Shown piece by piece: positions 11,229 through 22,763 of a stretch of DNA of 64,000 nucleotides. The position numbers and the translations under genes were made by a program. Position 1 is the first letter of the stretch. Each line of letters opens with the position of its first letter. The DNA is from Prionace glauca (lineage: Eukaryota; Chordata; Chondrichthyes; Carcharhiniformes; Carcharhinidae), in assembly GCA_037974335.1 (NCBI GenBank), contig CM075760.1, positions 41,110,103-41,174,102 of the forward strand, given 5' to 3'. Under the pieces are notes generated by a model. The model was not told the origin of the DNA and made no database searches. It saw only the letters and a program-made list of their open reading frames with translations.

Positions 11229-11507
11229 GCGGTAGCACAGTGATTAGCACTGCTGCCTCACAGCGCCAGGGACTCAGGTCCTCGGGTCACCGTCTGTGCA
11301 GACTTTGCACGTTCTCCCCATGCCTCCGTGGGTTTCCTCCAGGTGTTCAGGCTTCAAAGATGCGTGGGTTAGTTTGATTGTCTATGCTAAATTGATCCTA
11401 GTGTCAGAGGGATTAGAAGGGTAAATATGTGGGTTTACGGGGAATAGGGCGTGGGTGGGATTGTTGTGGGTGCGGACTCGATGGGCCGAATGGCCTCCTT
11501 CTGGAGG
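11229..11507 (+). mobile_element. tRNA-headed SINE (left arm)
   Basis: The head 'gcggtagcacagtgattagc' carries a pol III A box. A conserved central block ('gcacgttctcccc', 'gggtttcctccagg') follows, and the tail is 'gatgggccgaatggcctcct'. This resembles the HE1-type SINE described in sharks. The B box is worn. The mirror copy is at 17265-17551. Confidence 0.85.
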
Positions 11508-11901
11508 AATCAAAAGAGGTAATGCAAATATACATTGTTTTGGATGAAACAGCAGGTCAACTAAATGTATTTTCACTGCCATGTAAAAGCGGACCTGACA
11601 TCTGCACTGAAATGTGATGAGGTTGGAAAAACTCAGGACGTTACATGGCATGTGTGCATAAGGAAACAAAGATAAACCTTCATCTCCATCACCTTTCATT
11701 AACATTGGGAATGTTTAGAAATAGAGGAAGTTTTTTAAAAAGCGAAATCCAACAAGGAGGAAATAGAACAACACCTGGCAGGGTGGAAATTGCGGTGGGT
11801 ATTTAGTCTGTTGCAGTTTGTGTCAATTGATGTTTGAAAACAGTGCGAGACAAAATGCAGGACTGTTTAGCAGAGAGCACAGAAAACCAGCAACGGAATC
11901 C
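11508..11901. other. Left-arm sequence with nothing recognised
   Basis: AT-rich flank of the tRNA-Phe gene with no identifiable element. It is matched in the right arm at about 16876-17264. Confidence 0.5.
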
Positions 11902-11974
11902 TGCCGAAACCCGGGATCGAACCAGGGACCTTTAGATCTTCAGTCTAACGCTCTCCCAACTGAGCTATTTCGGC
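11902..11974 (-). tRNA. tRNA-Phe (GAA), left copy
   Basis: A complete 73-base cloverleaf on the minus strand, matching the canonical vertebrate tRNA-Phe as I know it. It begins 'gccgaaatagctcagttggg', the anticodon loop CTGAAGA gives GAA, stem TTAGA pairs with TCTAA, the T loop is TTCGATC, and the acceptor closes with 'ttcggca'. There is no intron. A run of four T lies about 16 bases downstream as a pol III terminator. The right-arm partner has one broken pair, so this is the better copy. Confidence 0.93.
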
Positions 11975-12435
11975 CGGCTGGCTTGCAGACTGGAAGCTTC
12001 CGTCTCCCAGATATCTAAGAGAAAAATGATTTCTGCCTCTTCGTTAATGCATCATTTTCAGGTGTTCATTTGATTTGCTTTAAACGTCATGAATACTTTT
12101 TTTTTCAAAACTTTAATGCAGTGGGAAACATCATTATTCATTTTGACAGGAGGAAACATCAGAGACACTGTAATATCAATTACTGTGGGAAAAAGATGGG
12201 CTTCTGGAGCCAGTCTAGTTGTTTCTCCAGATCTACTTGCCCTGAGGTCATCACCCTGTTTCTGTAGTACCGTGGTTATCACAAGACCCAGATTAATTCT
12301 GTAAGTATCTGGGTAGAAATGGGAAGGATGGGATGTGTACACGATCCGATTTCAGTTTCAGTTAGAAAAATCAAGCCCATCACCTTAATTCTTGGGCAGG
12401 CAATACAGCCTCACTGTTTGTAATCCTGTTATTTA

Positions 12436-12562
12436 TATCATGATGTGGAGACGCCAGTGTTGGATTGAAGTGGGTACAGAACGCGTTCTCACAACACCAG
12501 GTTAAAGTAAAACAGAATTATTTTGAATTACGAGCTTTTGGAGCGCCGCTCCTTCATCAGTT
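12436..12562 (-). mobile_element. Shark SINE/LINE tail fragment (left arm)
   Basis: The reverse complement reads 'gatgaaggagcggcgctcc', then 'aaagctcgtaattc', then 'taacctggtgttgtgag', and ends 'ctccacatcatgat'. This 3' module is abundant in shark genomes and attached to several element types. It sits between tRNA-Phe and tRNA-Leu. The mirror copy is at 16203-16331. Confidence 0.75.
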
Positions 12563-12744
12563 TAATTCGGCAGTCAGAAATTCACTGTGTGTGAGTGCTC
12601 TCGAAAGGGGCCACTTGCACACGCTGCTTTACTCCAGCAAATTGTTCAGTTGGCAATGTTTGTGTTCGTTGTTCTTGACGAAAACGACACAGGACACATT
12701 CCTGCATTCAATCTGAGCTGTGAGACCAAAACTCAAATCCATTT

Positions 12745-12826
12745 TGGCAGCGGTGGGATTCGAACCCACGCCTCCGAAGAGACTGGAGCCTTAATCCAGC
12801 GCCTTAGACCGCTCGGCCACGCTACC
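12745..12826 (-). tRNA. tRNA-Leu (AAG), left copy
   Basis: An 82-base class II tRNA on the minus strand: 5' 'ggtagcgtggccgagcgg', anticodon arm CTGGA-TTAAGGC-TCCAG with anticodon AAG, variable arm 'tctcttcggagg', T loop TTCGAAT, and acceptor 'cgctgcca'. The stems pair, and the sequence looks canonical. A run of four T lies about 15 bases after the 3' end. It serves leucine decoding in translation. The right copy differs at a few bases and loses one anticodon-stem pair. Confidence 0.93.
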
Positions 12827-13422
12827 ACGTGAAACGCTGTCACAATAATGTTATTTGATGATAATGTTACTGAAATTCATTAAAAGCAATGGAACTTGGA
12901 ACGGCCATCAGGAGGATTGAGCCTGCTCCTTCACTGATTCAGGTAAGTCTGAACTGAGGAACAAACAGAAATCATCTAACCTCAGAAACACAATGAGCTG
13001 CACACAGTAACATGCAGTGAAGGGCCGGCATCATTTAAACTGTCCTTCAGCTCGTCTCTTCCCAATTTCTGCAGAAATGACAAGAGAACCTCCTGTTGGA
13101 TTTGCTCAGAGTCTGCACTTCAGGACACGAGGCGCGATTATATTTTATATGTTCATCCAGGTAACAACTCACATGTGTTTTCTGAGTTTGGATGGGAGCA
13201 ATAAATTTTCAATTTCAGATCAGTAATCCGAACAGCAGGGAAAGAGTCAAACTCTAACCACCAGACCAGCAGCTTACAGCGTGGTTTCGAATTTACTTTA
13301 TCCATGCTGCTTTTACTTTAATTTTTACACCAGACCACTTTCATCACAAACAGATTTCTCCCGCAAAATGGCAGCTTGTGATTCAACCATGATGTGTTCA
13401 GCCAATGAAAACATTCCATGAA
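12827..13422. other. Inner end of left arm, no gene recognised
   Basis: Collinear with about 15345-15941 in reverse. At 13077-13226 an open frame is matched in the other arm with several replacements; I take it as chance. The arm match ends at about 13422. Confidence 0.5.
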
Positions 13423-13744
13423 CACTCCGACAGTTCGAAACTGAACAGAAGTATTTCTAAATGTTTTTCAATGCAGATGAGGGAACAGTTTCATTATTCA
13501 GTGTCAATATAGAGGGTGAAATCTGACTCATTAGCACACAGATTTTACATTGCAATATCTCAACCGTTAAGGACATCTCAACTGTCCTTCTCTTTCTGTG
13601 TTTGTTCTTGAACTGTTCTGCATGTGAAATTTCCAGCTCTGATGGAATCTTGCAAATCTCACTCGGCTGATTCTAATAGATCTGCTTTCGATAGGAGAGT
13701 AAATCAGATCATTATTAATGGTTTGCTGAGATCAAATAATCTTA

Positions 13745-13812
13745 TTTTCCTCGGCGGGAATTGAAACTACGCATCACTGGGGAAGTGCTGAACACAAACC
13801 ACTGGACGACCA
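13745..13812 (-). pseudogene. Possible tRNA-derived relic
   Basis: The minus strand has an A-box-like 'cgtccagtggttt', a stem-loop with loop TTCCCCA, and a B-box-like 'gtttcaattcc' at tRNA-like spacing. The acceptor stem does not close. It could be a dead tRNA or a SINE head; the amino acid cannot be assigned safely. Confidence 0.3.
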
Positions 13813-14386
13813 GTGAACATCGCTCGACAATCACCAGGCAAGACTGTTCCCTTCCTGTTGGCGAACGCTTCAGTGGTCACGGGCATTCAGCCCTCTGACC
13901 TTCGGGTAAGCATACTCCAAGGCGGCTTTCACGACACACGACAGCGCAGAGTCGCTGAACAGAGACTGATAGCCAAGTTCCACACACATGAGGACGGTCT
14001 CAACAGGGATCTTGGGTTCATGTCGCACTATCTGTAACCCCCACGACTTGCCTGGGTTTGCAAAACCTCACTCACTGTGCTGTCTAAAGACAATACACAT
14101 CTCTTTAACCTGTGATCAGTGCTCCTTCCACTCACATTGTCAGCCACTTCAGGTCTTGAACAGCAGGTTAGGTGTAAAGATTCGCATTCTAATCAGTAAT
14201 CTCTAAACTGTCTGTGCTTTATATGCTCTGTCTGAGGCCAGAACTCTCCATTCACCTGACGAAGAGGCAGTCCCCTCGAAAGCTTGTGAGTATATTATCA
14301 AATAAATCGGTTGGACTAAAACTTGGTGTTGTCAGATTTTTTACTGTGTTTACGCCAGTCCAATGCCGGCATACCCACATCATGAC
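13813..14386 (+). mobile_element. 3' end of a GIY-YIG-type retroelement
   Basis: The open stretch 13813-14037 ends in residues resembling the C-terminus of GIY-YIG endonuclease domains of Penelope-like elements: 'AEQRLIAKF' followed by 'GLNRDLGFMSHYL'. It is followed by a 3' UTR and then the tail module 'aaagcttgtgag', 'taaatcggttggac' and 'cccacatcatgac'. Assignment to a Penelope-like element is inference from this short C-terminus. The reverse transcriptase is absent, so the copy is 5'-truncated. Confidence 0.5.
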
Positions 14387-14610
14387 TATTATCCGAAGAA
14401 GAACTTTAAGAATTGAACAGCAGGTTAGGTGTAAGGATTCGCATTCTAATCAGCAACTGTCTGTGCTTCATAAGCTCTGTCTGTCTGAGGCCAGAACTCT
14501 CCATTCACTTGACAAAGAGGCAGCCCCCTCGAAAGCTTGTGAGAATATTATCAAATAAATCGGTTGGACTAAAACCTGGTGTTGTCAGACTTTTTACTGT
14601 ATTATCCGAA
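14387..14610 (+). mobile_element. Second tail copy with 11-base flanking repeats
   Basis: The stretch 14398-14599 repeats the 3' UTR and tail of the element just upstream, including 'gaacagcaggttaggtgtaa' and 'gcccctcgaaagcttgtgag'-like sequence. It is bounded by the direct repeat 'tattatccgaa' at 14387-14397 and 14600-14610. This looks like a separate short retroposition immediately after the first. Confidence 0.65.
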
Positions 14611-15941
14611 AAAGGCAGGGATGAAGATGTCTTTACATAGATGGGTCACTGGGTGGCGCAGTGGCTCTTTCACTAAACAGCCTTTAGTTCAACCACGTCC
14701 CACACATGACAGCGGGAACATGCCTCTCTGGGAAAGGGGGCAGCCCTATAATAGGGAAAATGGAGCCCAGTGGATGGGTTTTTGAGAGCGGAATTAAACC
14801 AAGGCAGAGGCAGTTATTTTTTTATTTAAAATTTATTTAAAAATTCAGACAATATTTTAGAGTGAATTTTTTTTAAGTTAGAAAAGTGAACATAACGATC
14901 GAGCTTCACATTGAGAACGGAACAAATGCACAGGGAATCCGTCAATATTTGTACATCTGTTACATACACCACAAAGATAATACAGACCTTAATAGAAAGA
15001 TGAATTAACAGATGTGAATAAGGAATGAGAAAAGTTTCTTATGTATACATGAAATTTAAACTACGGGAAAACTATTAACCACAGCTGCATTGTAACAAAA
15101 AAAAAAGTCTCGTATTTTTCACACTGGAAACTGAAATAACGTCTACGATTGTCTCAGTTACAGATTCAGAATGATAAAACGAGAGAATAGAATAACCGAG
15201 AGCAGATATTGCATTTGAGTCACAGAGAGATCTTGATAATCAGCCCAGAATCAAAAAATTCAACTCATCATTTGATCTGTAAAATAAAGACACAACAATG
15301 AAGCAGATGTTCCTGATGTTGGGGCATTAATATTGGAGTTTTTATTCATGGAATGTTGTCATTGGCTGAACACACCATGGTTGAATAAGAATCTGTCATT
15401 TTGCAGGAGAAAGCTATTTCTGTGAAAGTGGCCTGGTGTGAAAACTAAATTAACAAATACAGCGCGGATAAAGTAAATTCTAAAACATGCTGGTGGGTAA
15501 GCTGGTGATTAGAGTTTGTATTTTTCGCTGCTGTTTAGATTTCAGGTCTGAAATTGAAGATTTATTGCTCTCATCCAAACTCTGAAAACAAATGTGAGTT
15601 ATTGCCTGGATGAACATATAAAACATAATTTTGCCTCGGGTCCTGGAGTGCAGACACTGAGCAAATTCAACTGGAGGTTCTCTTGTCATTTCTGGCAGGA
15701 AACTGGGAAGAAACGAGCTTAAGGACAGTTTAAATGATGTCGGTCCTTTACAGCATGTTACTGTGTGCAGCTCATTGTGTTTCTGAAGTGAGATGATTTC
15801 TGTTTGTTCCTCAGTTCAGACTTACCTGAATCAGTGAAGGAGCAGGCTCAATCCTCCTGATGGCCTTTCCAAATTCCATTGCTTTTAATGAATTTCAGTA
15901 ACATTATCATCAAATAACATTATTGTGAGAGCGTTTCACGT

Positions 15942-16023
15942 GGTAGCGTGGCCGAGCGGTCGAAGGCGCTGGATTAAGGCTCCAATCTCTTTGGAGGCGT
16001 GGGTTCGAATCCCACCGCTGCCA
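15942..16023 (+). tRNA. tRNA-Leu (AAG), right copy
   Basis: Eighty-two bases, class II, with anticodon AAG in loop TTAAGGC. Compared with 12745-12826 it has changes in the D loop ('cgaagg' for 'ctaagg') and the variable arm, and the outermost anticodon-stem pair is lost (C with A). The acceptor and T arms are intact. Four T lie at 16037-16040. It may be functional but is the weaker of the two. Confidence 0.85.
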
Positions 16024-16202
16024 AAATGGATTTGAGTTTTGGTCTCACAGCTCAGATTGAATGCAGGAATGTGTCCTGTGTCGTTTTCGTCAAGAACAAC
16101 GAACACAAACATTGCCAACTGAACAATTTGCTGGAGTAAAGCAGCGTGTGCAAGTGGCCCCTTTCGAGAGCACTCACACACAGTGAATTTCTGACTGCCG
16201 AG

Positions 16203-16331
16203 TTAAACTGATGAAGGAGCAGCGCTCCAAAAGCTCGTAATTCAAAATAATTCTGTTTTACTTTAACCTGGTGTTGTGAGAATGCGTTCTGTACCCACTT
16301 CAATCCAACACTGGTGTCTCCACATCATGAT
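16203..16331 (+). mobile_element. Shark SINE/LINE tail fragment (right arm)
   Basis: Mirror of 12436-12562, with 'gatgaaggagcagcgctcc' and the terminal 'ctccacatcatgat'. Its presence in both arms shows that it predates the duplication. Confidence 0.75.
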
Positions 16332-16802
16332 ATAAATAACAGGATTACAAACAGTGAGGCTGTATTGCCTGCCCAAGAATTAAGGTGATGGGCTTGATTT
16401 TTCGAACTGAAACTGAAATCGGATCGTGTACACATCCCATCCTTCCCATTTCTACCCAGATACTTACAGAATTAATCTGGGTCTTGTGATAACCACGGTA
16501 CTACAGAAACAGGGTGATGACCTCAGGGCAAGCAGATCTGGAGAAACAACTAGACTGGCTCCAGAAGCCCATCTTTTTCCCACAGTAATTGATATTACAT
16601 TGTCTCTGCTGTTTCCTGCTGTCAAAATGAATAATGATGTTTCCCACTGCATTAAAGTTTTGAAAAAAAAAAGTATTCATGACGTTTAAAGCAAATCAAA
16701 TGAACACCTGAAAATGATGCATTAACGAAGAGGCAGAAATCATTTTTCTCTTAGATATTTGGGAGACGGAAGCTTCCAGTCTGTCAGCCAGCCAACCAGC
16801 CG

Positions 16803-16875
16803 GCCGAAATAGCTCAGTTGGGAGAGCGTTACACTGAAGATCTAAAGGTCCCTGGTTCGATCCCGGGTTTCGGCA
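16803..16875 (+). tRNA. tRNA-Phe (GAA), right copy, one stem mismatch
   Basis: Identical in layout to 11902-11974, with anticodon GAA. The anticodon stem has TTACA against TCTAA, so one internal pair is C against C. The rest of the cloverleaf is sound, and a T-run terminator lies at 16891-16894. The mismatch may reduce function. Confidence 0.85.
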
Positions 16876-17264
16876 GGATTCCATTGCTGGTTTTCTGTGC
16901 TATCTGCTAAACAGTCCTGCATTTTGTCTCGCACTGTTTTCAAACATCAATTGACACAAACTGCAACAGACTAAATACCCACCGCAATTTCCACCCTGCC
17001 AGGTGTTGTTCTATTTCCTCCTTGTTGGATTTCGCTTTTTAAAAAACTTCCTCTATTTCTAAACATTCCCAATGTTAATGAAAGGTGATGGAGGTGAAGG
17101 TTTATCTTTGTTTCCTTATGCACACATGCCATGTAACGTCCTGAGTTTTTCCAAACTCATCACATTTCAGTGCAGATGTCAGGTCCGCTTTTACATGGCA
17201 GTGAAAATACATTTAGTTGACCTGCTGTTTCATCCAAATTGCATTACCTCTTTCGATTCCCCCA

Positions 17265-17551
17265 GAAGGAGGCCATTCCACCCATCGAGTCCGCACCCAC
17301 AACAATCCCACCCACGCCCTATTCCCCGCAAACCCACATACTTACCCTTCTAATCCCTCTGACACTAGGACCAATTTACCACGGCCAATCAAACTAAAAC
17401 ACGCATCTTTGAATCGGAAACTGGAACACCCGGAGGAAACCCACGGAGGCACGGGGAGAACGTGCAAACTCTGCACAGGCGGTGACTCGAGGACCTGAGT
17501 CCCTGGCGCTGTGAGACATCAGTGCTAATCACTGTGCTACCGTGCTGTCCT
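17265..17551 (-). mobile_element. tRNA-headed SINE (right arm)
   Basis: Mirror of the SINE at 11229-11507, tail first: 'aggaggccattccacccatc', then 'cggaggaaacccacggaggc', then the head 'gtgctaccgtgctgtcc'. Confidence 0.85.
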
Positions 17552-18158
17552 TTCTACTGCATTCAATGTCACTGCAGTTCACTCCATTCAAAGTTTTAGT
17601 ATCAATCTGTGATAAACCATCCTGTTATCCTGTTATAATGTTATTCTGCTGAATAACATTAAATTATCACCGATAATGGACCATCCAACGTTGGACACCA
17701 TTGATTATAAACTTTGCTGCTTTTCTGGGTGAACTCCAGCTCTCCAATTCTCCCGCAATGTCACCGCTCAAACTGAGTCTTTCTCCTTCCCACATTATTA
17801 AACTCACAGTTACTGGTTTCTGAATGAAAACTGCCTCCACTTCACTGGGGGTGGGAGACTTTACCAGTTCATTCAAGTAAACGTTTTCTTGTCATTGAAT
17901 CAGAGATTTGGGCACAGATCTGCGAGATTTTTGTGTCGGTAGAAACAATAAATTTTCCCCCATTAACAGCCAGACTTGAACCCGTATCAGTATTTTGAGT
18001 CATCAGCACTTTCTAGCCTACCGTTCACTTATTTTCTTTGTGCTTCTTTACATGTGACTTTTCCAATTCAGGCGCAAGCAAGGGAATCTTCCCCACACTG
18101 ATTCTGACAGTTGTTGACCTGAAGGAACGCAGGATTGTTGTACAGCAATAAATCTACA

Positions 18159-18230
18159 TCCTCTGAGCGGGGATCGAACCCGGGCTGCGGCAGCGAGAGC
18201 GCCAAATCCTAACCACTAGACCACCAGGGA
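18159..18230 (-). tRNA. tRNA-Glu (CTC), right copy
   Basis: On the minus strand, 72 bases: 5' 'tccctggtggtctagtgg', anticodon loop CTCTCGC with anticodon CTC, anticodon stem TGGCG with TGCCG fully paired, and B box 'gggttcgatcc'. The acceptor has one mismatch (third pair). The downstream T run is only three long (ATTTATT), so termination may be weak. It is better folded than the left copy at 10561. Confidence 0.85.
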
Positions 18231-18344
18231 AGATGACACAAGGTTTTTAAATTATACATTTATCAATGACTCACCTGCTTTTTATTGTATTTCAGACTTT
18301 TTATTCACCAATTGCAAGTTTATCCTTCACATTGTATCCTTCAC

Positions 18345-19050
18345 AAAGACCTTGTCTTTGTCAAAACTGAGTATGTCATGTTTCTATTAGATGAGAAAAC
18401 ACCACGCTGGTTAGTAATATACTGTATACACTCTCTCAGTAATGACTGAACTGGGCCCAGTCTGCATTCATATTAGTACAGGTGCTGTATCGATATCTGG
18501 TGCATTCGGCTCTGTCTCTGTATTACTGCACAAAACCCGTCCCTCATTTATATTACAACAGATCATATTAGTTGGATTGACCATGCAAAAATTGCCCGTT
18601 ATTTTCCTTTTCAGTATTTGGATCAGCCATGGAAAATGTGTGGGGCTAATGGGGATACGGTAGAGGGGAGGACCTGGGTGGGATGCAGATTCGATGGGCC
18701 AAGATAACCTTTCTTCTGAACTGTAGGAATTCTATGGTTCTATGTCTATGAAATATCATAGACATTTGCGTGCTTATTTATTTTAAGTAATCTATTTTCT
18801 AATAACCCGTTTGGAGAAATGATTTCTTTTAGCAATTCCCCTTCAGTTTTCCCAGTGATAACCTTCAGCCCATCTCTGTCTTCCACGAATGCATGGAAAC
18901 ACCAAACAGTTCATGTGTTTCAACTGAAGAACATTTAATATGTAAGCATTTATTGACAACCATTCTGTTGTGTGTTCTTGCATACAAAATGATTTCAGCC
19001 TCACTATTTTGTTCCCGGTGTTGACTTATCTGTCTTAAGAGATCTGTTGG
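18345..19050. repeat. Intra-arm duplicated segment, copy B (right arm)
   Basis: Mirror of 9727-10445 and a direct repeat of about 25650-26350 within the same arm. Confidence 0.75.
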
Positions 19051-19402
19051 AAAACGGATAGACTGACAATGTGTGACAGCAATACTCACAACGGTTCCAT
19101 CTCTCTTCAGTTCAGCAACATATTGTTAATCAATGTTCCTTTCTTTTGCAAAAGTGCATGAACCAAAATGTTTGCCTTCATTCGGATTTTTTAGCATGCA
19201 TTAAAAGGCAATAACCGTATAATTTGCAAGAAAAGATGAAGTCATCTTGTTTGTTCAGAGACTGTGATTAATGTCCCTCAGCACAAGGTTTAATTGTTTC
19301 AATGGGGACATTAGAGGATTTATAAATAGGAATTTTCACAGTGTGAGCAATATTGTTTAACTGGGAGTGTTCTCTAGCCAGTGATCATTGAATTTCAGAG
19401 CC

Positions 19403-20962
19403 ATGTTCTGGATTATACCACTTGAGCTTCGTATTCTTTGGGTATTTTACGATATCCAAAGGATTTACTACCCGGTCCTTGCCGTAGTTAGTGTCACTGG
19501 TAAGTCATATTTCTCTGTGTTCAGTGTCCTTGTCTATGTTACCCAGTTATTGATATTATTCTGTGTAACCGTCATGGTTTGTTGCTGTGAATGCACTGGA
19601 AACATTTCTCCTTACCACACAGCTATCCTCACACTACCTGACATTCACTTTCAATCTTTCCACTTTACGGTTGTCGTTATGTAACATGATTTCCAGTATT
19701 ATGATCCACAGCCAATTCCAAATCAGGTGATTTAACATCTTCAACTGCACAGCCTTCAGCACAATCAAAGCAGAGTCATCCAGACCAGAAATATTTGTTC
19801 CAAACAGATTGGTATCATTGTGTCCCCATTTCCAAATCTGGAGAAGGCTGCAAATTGGAGACTTTATTAACTGGTGAATGTGGCTTCTTGCTACATCATT
19901 GCGGGGCTTTTCTGCTGTGAACTTTGTCTCGAGCAGAATAGGTGAATTCAGTCTATTCTGGGGTGAATTCAATAAAAATGTTTCAGCTGTTCCCAAGGAT
20001 CCTGAGAGATTGCTTCTCTTGTGCCCAGTCTAAAATACGAGTAAATTGTGTTTCTCTTCCTTACAGTGAATGTATTGACGATTCTTATCCTGTCACGAGG
20101 AAAGTGTGGTCTTTCCAAAAGTGTGATACATTACCTCGTTTCCATGTCAGCAGCGGATCTACTGGTCATTATCATCGATCTCATTTTGAGGCAAATTCCC
20201 ATGAAGTTTGAATTATTAATCATTTACCATATTAAAATATGTAATATCCATGCTGTGCTGCTTTATGCAGTCACTGATTGCTCTGTCTGGTTCACTGTTT
20301 CTTTCACCTTTGATCGATTTGTGGCTATTACTTGTCAGAAGCTGAAAATAAAATACTGCACTGAGAAAACTGCAACAGTGGTTCTCGGAACTGTGAGTGT
20401 GCTATTCAGTGTAAAGAACATTTTCTGGTATTTCATGTATGATGATAGATATGCGTTACAGAATATTCCCCATTTTTGTAATGTAGACATTGATGTCCTC
20501 TCTTCTGAAGCATGGGGAGCGGTTGAAAAACTGCATTATATTTTAACACCGTTCATTCCTTTTTTGTTGATTCTGTTGCTGAATGTTTTCACCATTAAAC
20601 ACATTCTAGGGTCGACCAAATTCCGCAGGAGACTTCAGAGTCACAAGCGTATGGATAGTTCAAAGGACCCAGAGACAGTGAAGAGAAGAAAATCCATTAT
20701 CTTACTATTTGCTCTATCAGGAAATTTTATCCTGCTTTCGTCAATCTTACTTATCCACTCCTTTTGTGAACGATTATATAATTTAAACTTAATTCATTTT
20801 TATATTCCTGCATTTGTGCGGGAATTGGGATTTATGCTCCAACTCCTGAGTTGCTGCACCAATACATACATTTATGCAGTGACCCAGACACAATTCAGAG
20901 AGGAGCTGAAGAATGTGATCAGATTTCCATTTAATGCAATTGTGAAATTATTTACAGAATAA
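19403..20962 (+). CDS. GPR139-like G-protein coupled receptor, right copy
   Basis: Exon 1 is 19403-19499 and exon 2 is 20067-20962; the phase-1 intron has donor GT at 19500 and acceptor 'cttccttacag'. The product is 330 residues with no stops. It has the same seven-helix layout as the left copy: Cys91 and Cys170, 'FDRF', helix 7 'NTYIY', and a basic third inner loop 'KFRRRLQSHKRMD'. Compared with the left copy, the loop after helix 4 (residues 171-187) differs at 10 of 17 residues with no silent change, and loop 1 (81-88) differs at four. The rest of exon 2 has about 14 silent and 11 replacement differences by hand count. Its role is presumably ligand sensing at the cell surface, but the ligand is unknown. 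Transcription runs toward the outer end of the arm, away from the spacer and from the left copy. Confidence 0.88.
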
Positions 20963-21503
20963 CAGATTTCTTCTTCAACAACAGGAAGCCCCCAAGCAGA
21001 ATTTCTCATGGGAAGATCACTTTGCCCAAAGTTAAGTCTGATCTTCCAAGGGTGGAAGTTGACACCCAGTGCCATTCCCATCAACCGGGAGGGGCACTTA
21101 AAGGCAGTTGATAGGTTATTCGTAAAGAATCATGGCAATGGATCCGCGTGGTTGTGAGGGACGTTCCTATCAGGGCCTGTTTCCTATCAATTCTGTTTGG
21201 TAGATACCCTCCCATGGGAATTCTTCAATCATCTACAAGCCATAAAACCCCAACCATTGCAGAAAAAAAAATCAATTCCCAGCACACCACGAACTTCAGA
21301 AAGAATTCCAGGCACTCCAGCTCCTGCTCTCCATCTCCACCAGTGAGAAACTCAGGGCCTGAAACAGACACAGCGGGATTAGCCTCTCGACCACATTGTC
21401 TCCCAGTAAAGGGAACTCGAGCCACAATGCTGGTGATGGAAGAGGCGAGCTTCTGTCTGCAGAAACTCACTCACTTAGGAGGCTGAGAAGGACGAACCAG
21501 ACC

Positions 21504-21565
21504 CAGCATTGAAACGAGCCGTTGATGTCGTCTATATGGATTTCAGTAAGGTGTTTGGCAAAGAT
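21504..21565 (+). mobile_element. CR1 reverse-transcriptase scrap (right arm)
   Basis: Encodes 'AVDVVYMDFSKVFGKD', a worn version of the CR1 palm motif. Mirror of 7222-7282. Confidence 0.7.
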
Positions 21566-22276
21566 TCAGAAAATAGCACTTGCCCCAATTTTTGTCCATT
21601 TCTCTATAACTGCAGTTGTATAACATCATTAAAGACATAACTGTTTGTAAAAGTCCTATGGCTGTGAGATTATGCAATGCATTAACATTTAACAAAACCA
21701 ATTTGAAATGAGTCAGGTGATTTGAAAATATTTTCCAAGTTTGCAAACGCAATAATCGCTATAATTCAGAACAGCGAAAGCATGGAAGTGTTTAGAATTG
21801 TATGTGCGCACAAAGCTGCCACACCAGCAGAGAATGTCTACCATCTGCTGTTTATATTACAAGTACAGGTTTTATCAATATATAAAATACACAGCAAGTC
21901 GGTAATCATCAGTACAATGAGGATAGTCTAAAACTTTTAAAGAACGGTGCTTTTAAATCTGCAAAATGCTGAGGTGGAAAGCAGATAGTTTGAAGTGACG
22001 AAAATCTGTTGTGTGTTTACCTCGTAAGTTTCACAGTATCAGCAGTGACGAGATTGGACAGTTTTGGAAATTAAAAAAATCACATGAAAAACCTGTGAGA
22101 CTATTTCACCTCACTGTCGATTTCTTGTTCCAGGTAACAACAATTAGTGTTTCATTGGCTGAAGGAGTCATTCATGTTCTTTCTGCACATGACTTTTGTT
22201 CAACAAACATTCCTTGTGTATATATATTTTTTTAATTCTGAAGTGGAAAGGCGGACTAAATGTTCCATCGCTATCT

Positions 22277-22347
22277 TCCCTAATGGTCTATCTGTTTGGA
22301 ATCAGCCCTCTCACCATCGCGGCCTGGGTTTAATTCGTGTCAGGGAA
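22277..22347 (+). pseudogene. tRNA-Glu (CTC) relic, right arm
   Basis: Mirror of 6444-6514. It starts 'tccctaatggtctatctg', has anticodon loop CTCTCAC and ends 'gtgtcagggaa'. The T arm no longer pairs fully. Shared damage with the left copy dates its death before the arm duplication. Confidence 0.75.
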
Positions 22348-22763
22348 TGACAATTTGTTGATTGCGTGCAACAGATGAACGAAGAGGACCTGGAATTGCT
22401 TCCTGATTGAAAACAGGAGCGATAGCTCCAGTGACTCGAGTTCTCTTGTTGGTCAGTCATGCTTGCATTTCAATGTTGTCTCTTTCAGAGAAATTCATTC
22501 AGAATAAAGATGTTGGTGTTAAATAAATGTATTGAAGTTAAAGGTTGAATCAAAAGAACGGAAAAAATGCAATTTGATTTGATAAGATTTATTTTCTCTG
22601 CTCATTTTCGTATCAGCAAATCATCATTTTCTGCAAAAGGAGAGTATGATGTTGGATAAGTGATCAGAGAGCGCCCTCCCGTGGACAGTACAGCATTGGA
22701 AACAGGCGCAGAAACAAGACCCAAAATATCTGCACTCAGAGACACACCCAATACAGCCACACA

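Larger units (their letters stand above)
1453..13422. repeat. Left arm of a 12 kb inverted duplication
   Basis: This arm is the reverse complement of about 15345-27229. Paired positions sum to 28682 near the outer end, 28697 around 4350, 28791 after 6140, 28786 across the receptor gene and 28766 near the inner end, so the two arms are collinear with a few small indels. The largest step (92 bases) is a retroposed insertion at 6049-6128 plus its target duplication. By eye the arms are roughly 95 percent identical. Matching stops at about 13422. The arms are too diverged for a simple assembly echo. Confidence 0.92.
13423..15344. other. Spacer between the arms
   Basis: About 1.9 kb with no match between its two halves. 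It holds a worn tRNA-like stretch, a piece of an endonuclease-coding retroelement with its tail, and a second tail copy. From 14640 to about 14810 there is a possible worn SINE head, and from 14816 on the sequence is AT-rich with nothing identifiable. Confidence 0.7.

Noticed and set aside
13215-13290. A second tRNA-like stretch near the palindrome centre
   Set aside because: Only an A-box-like string ('tggtctggtggttagag' on minus) is present; no B box or stems.
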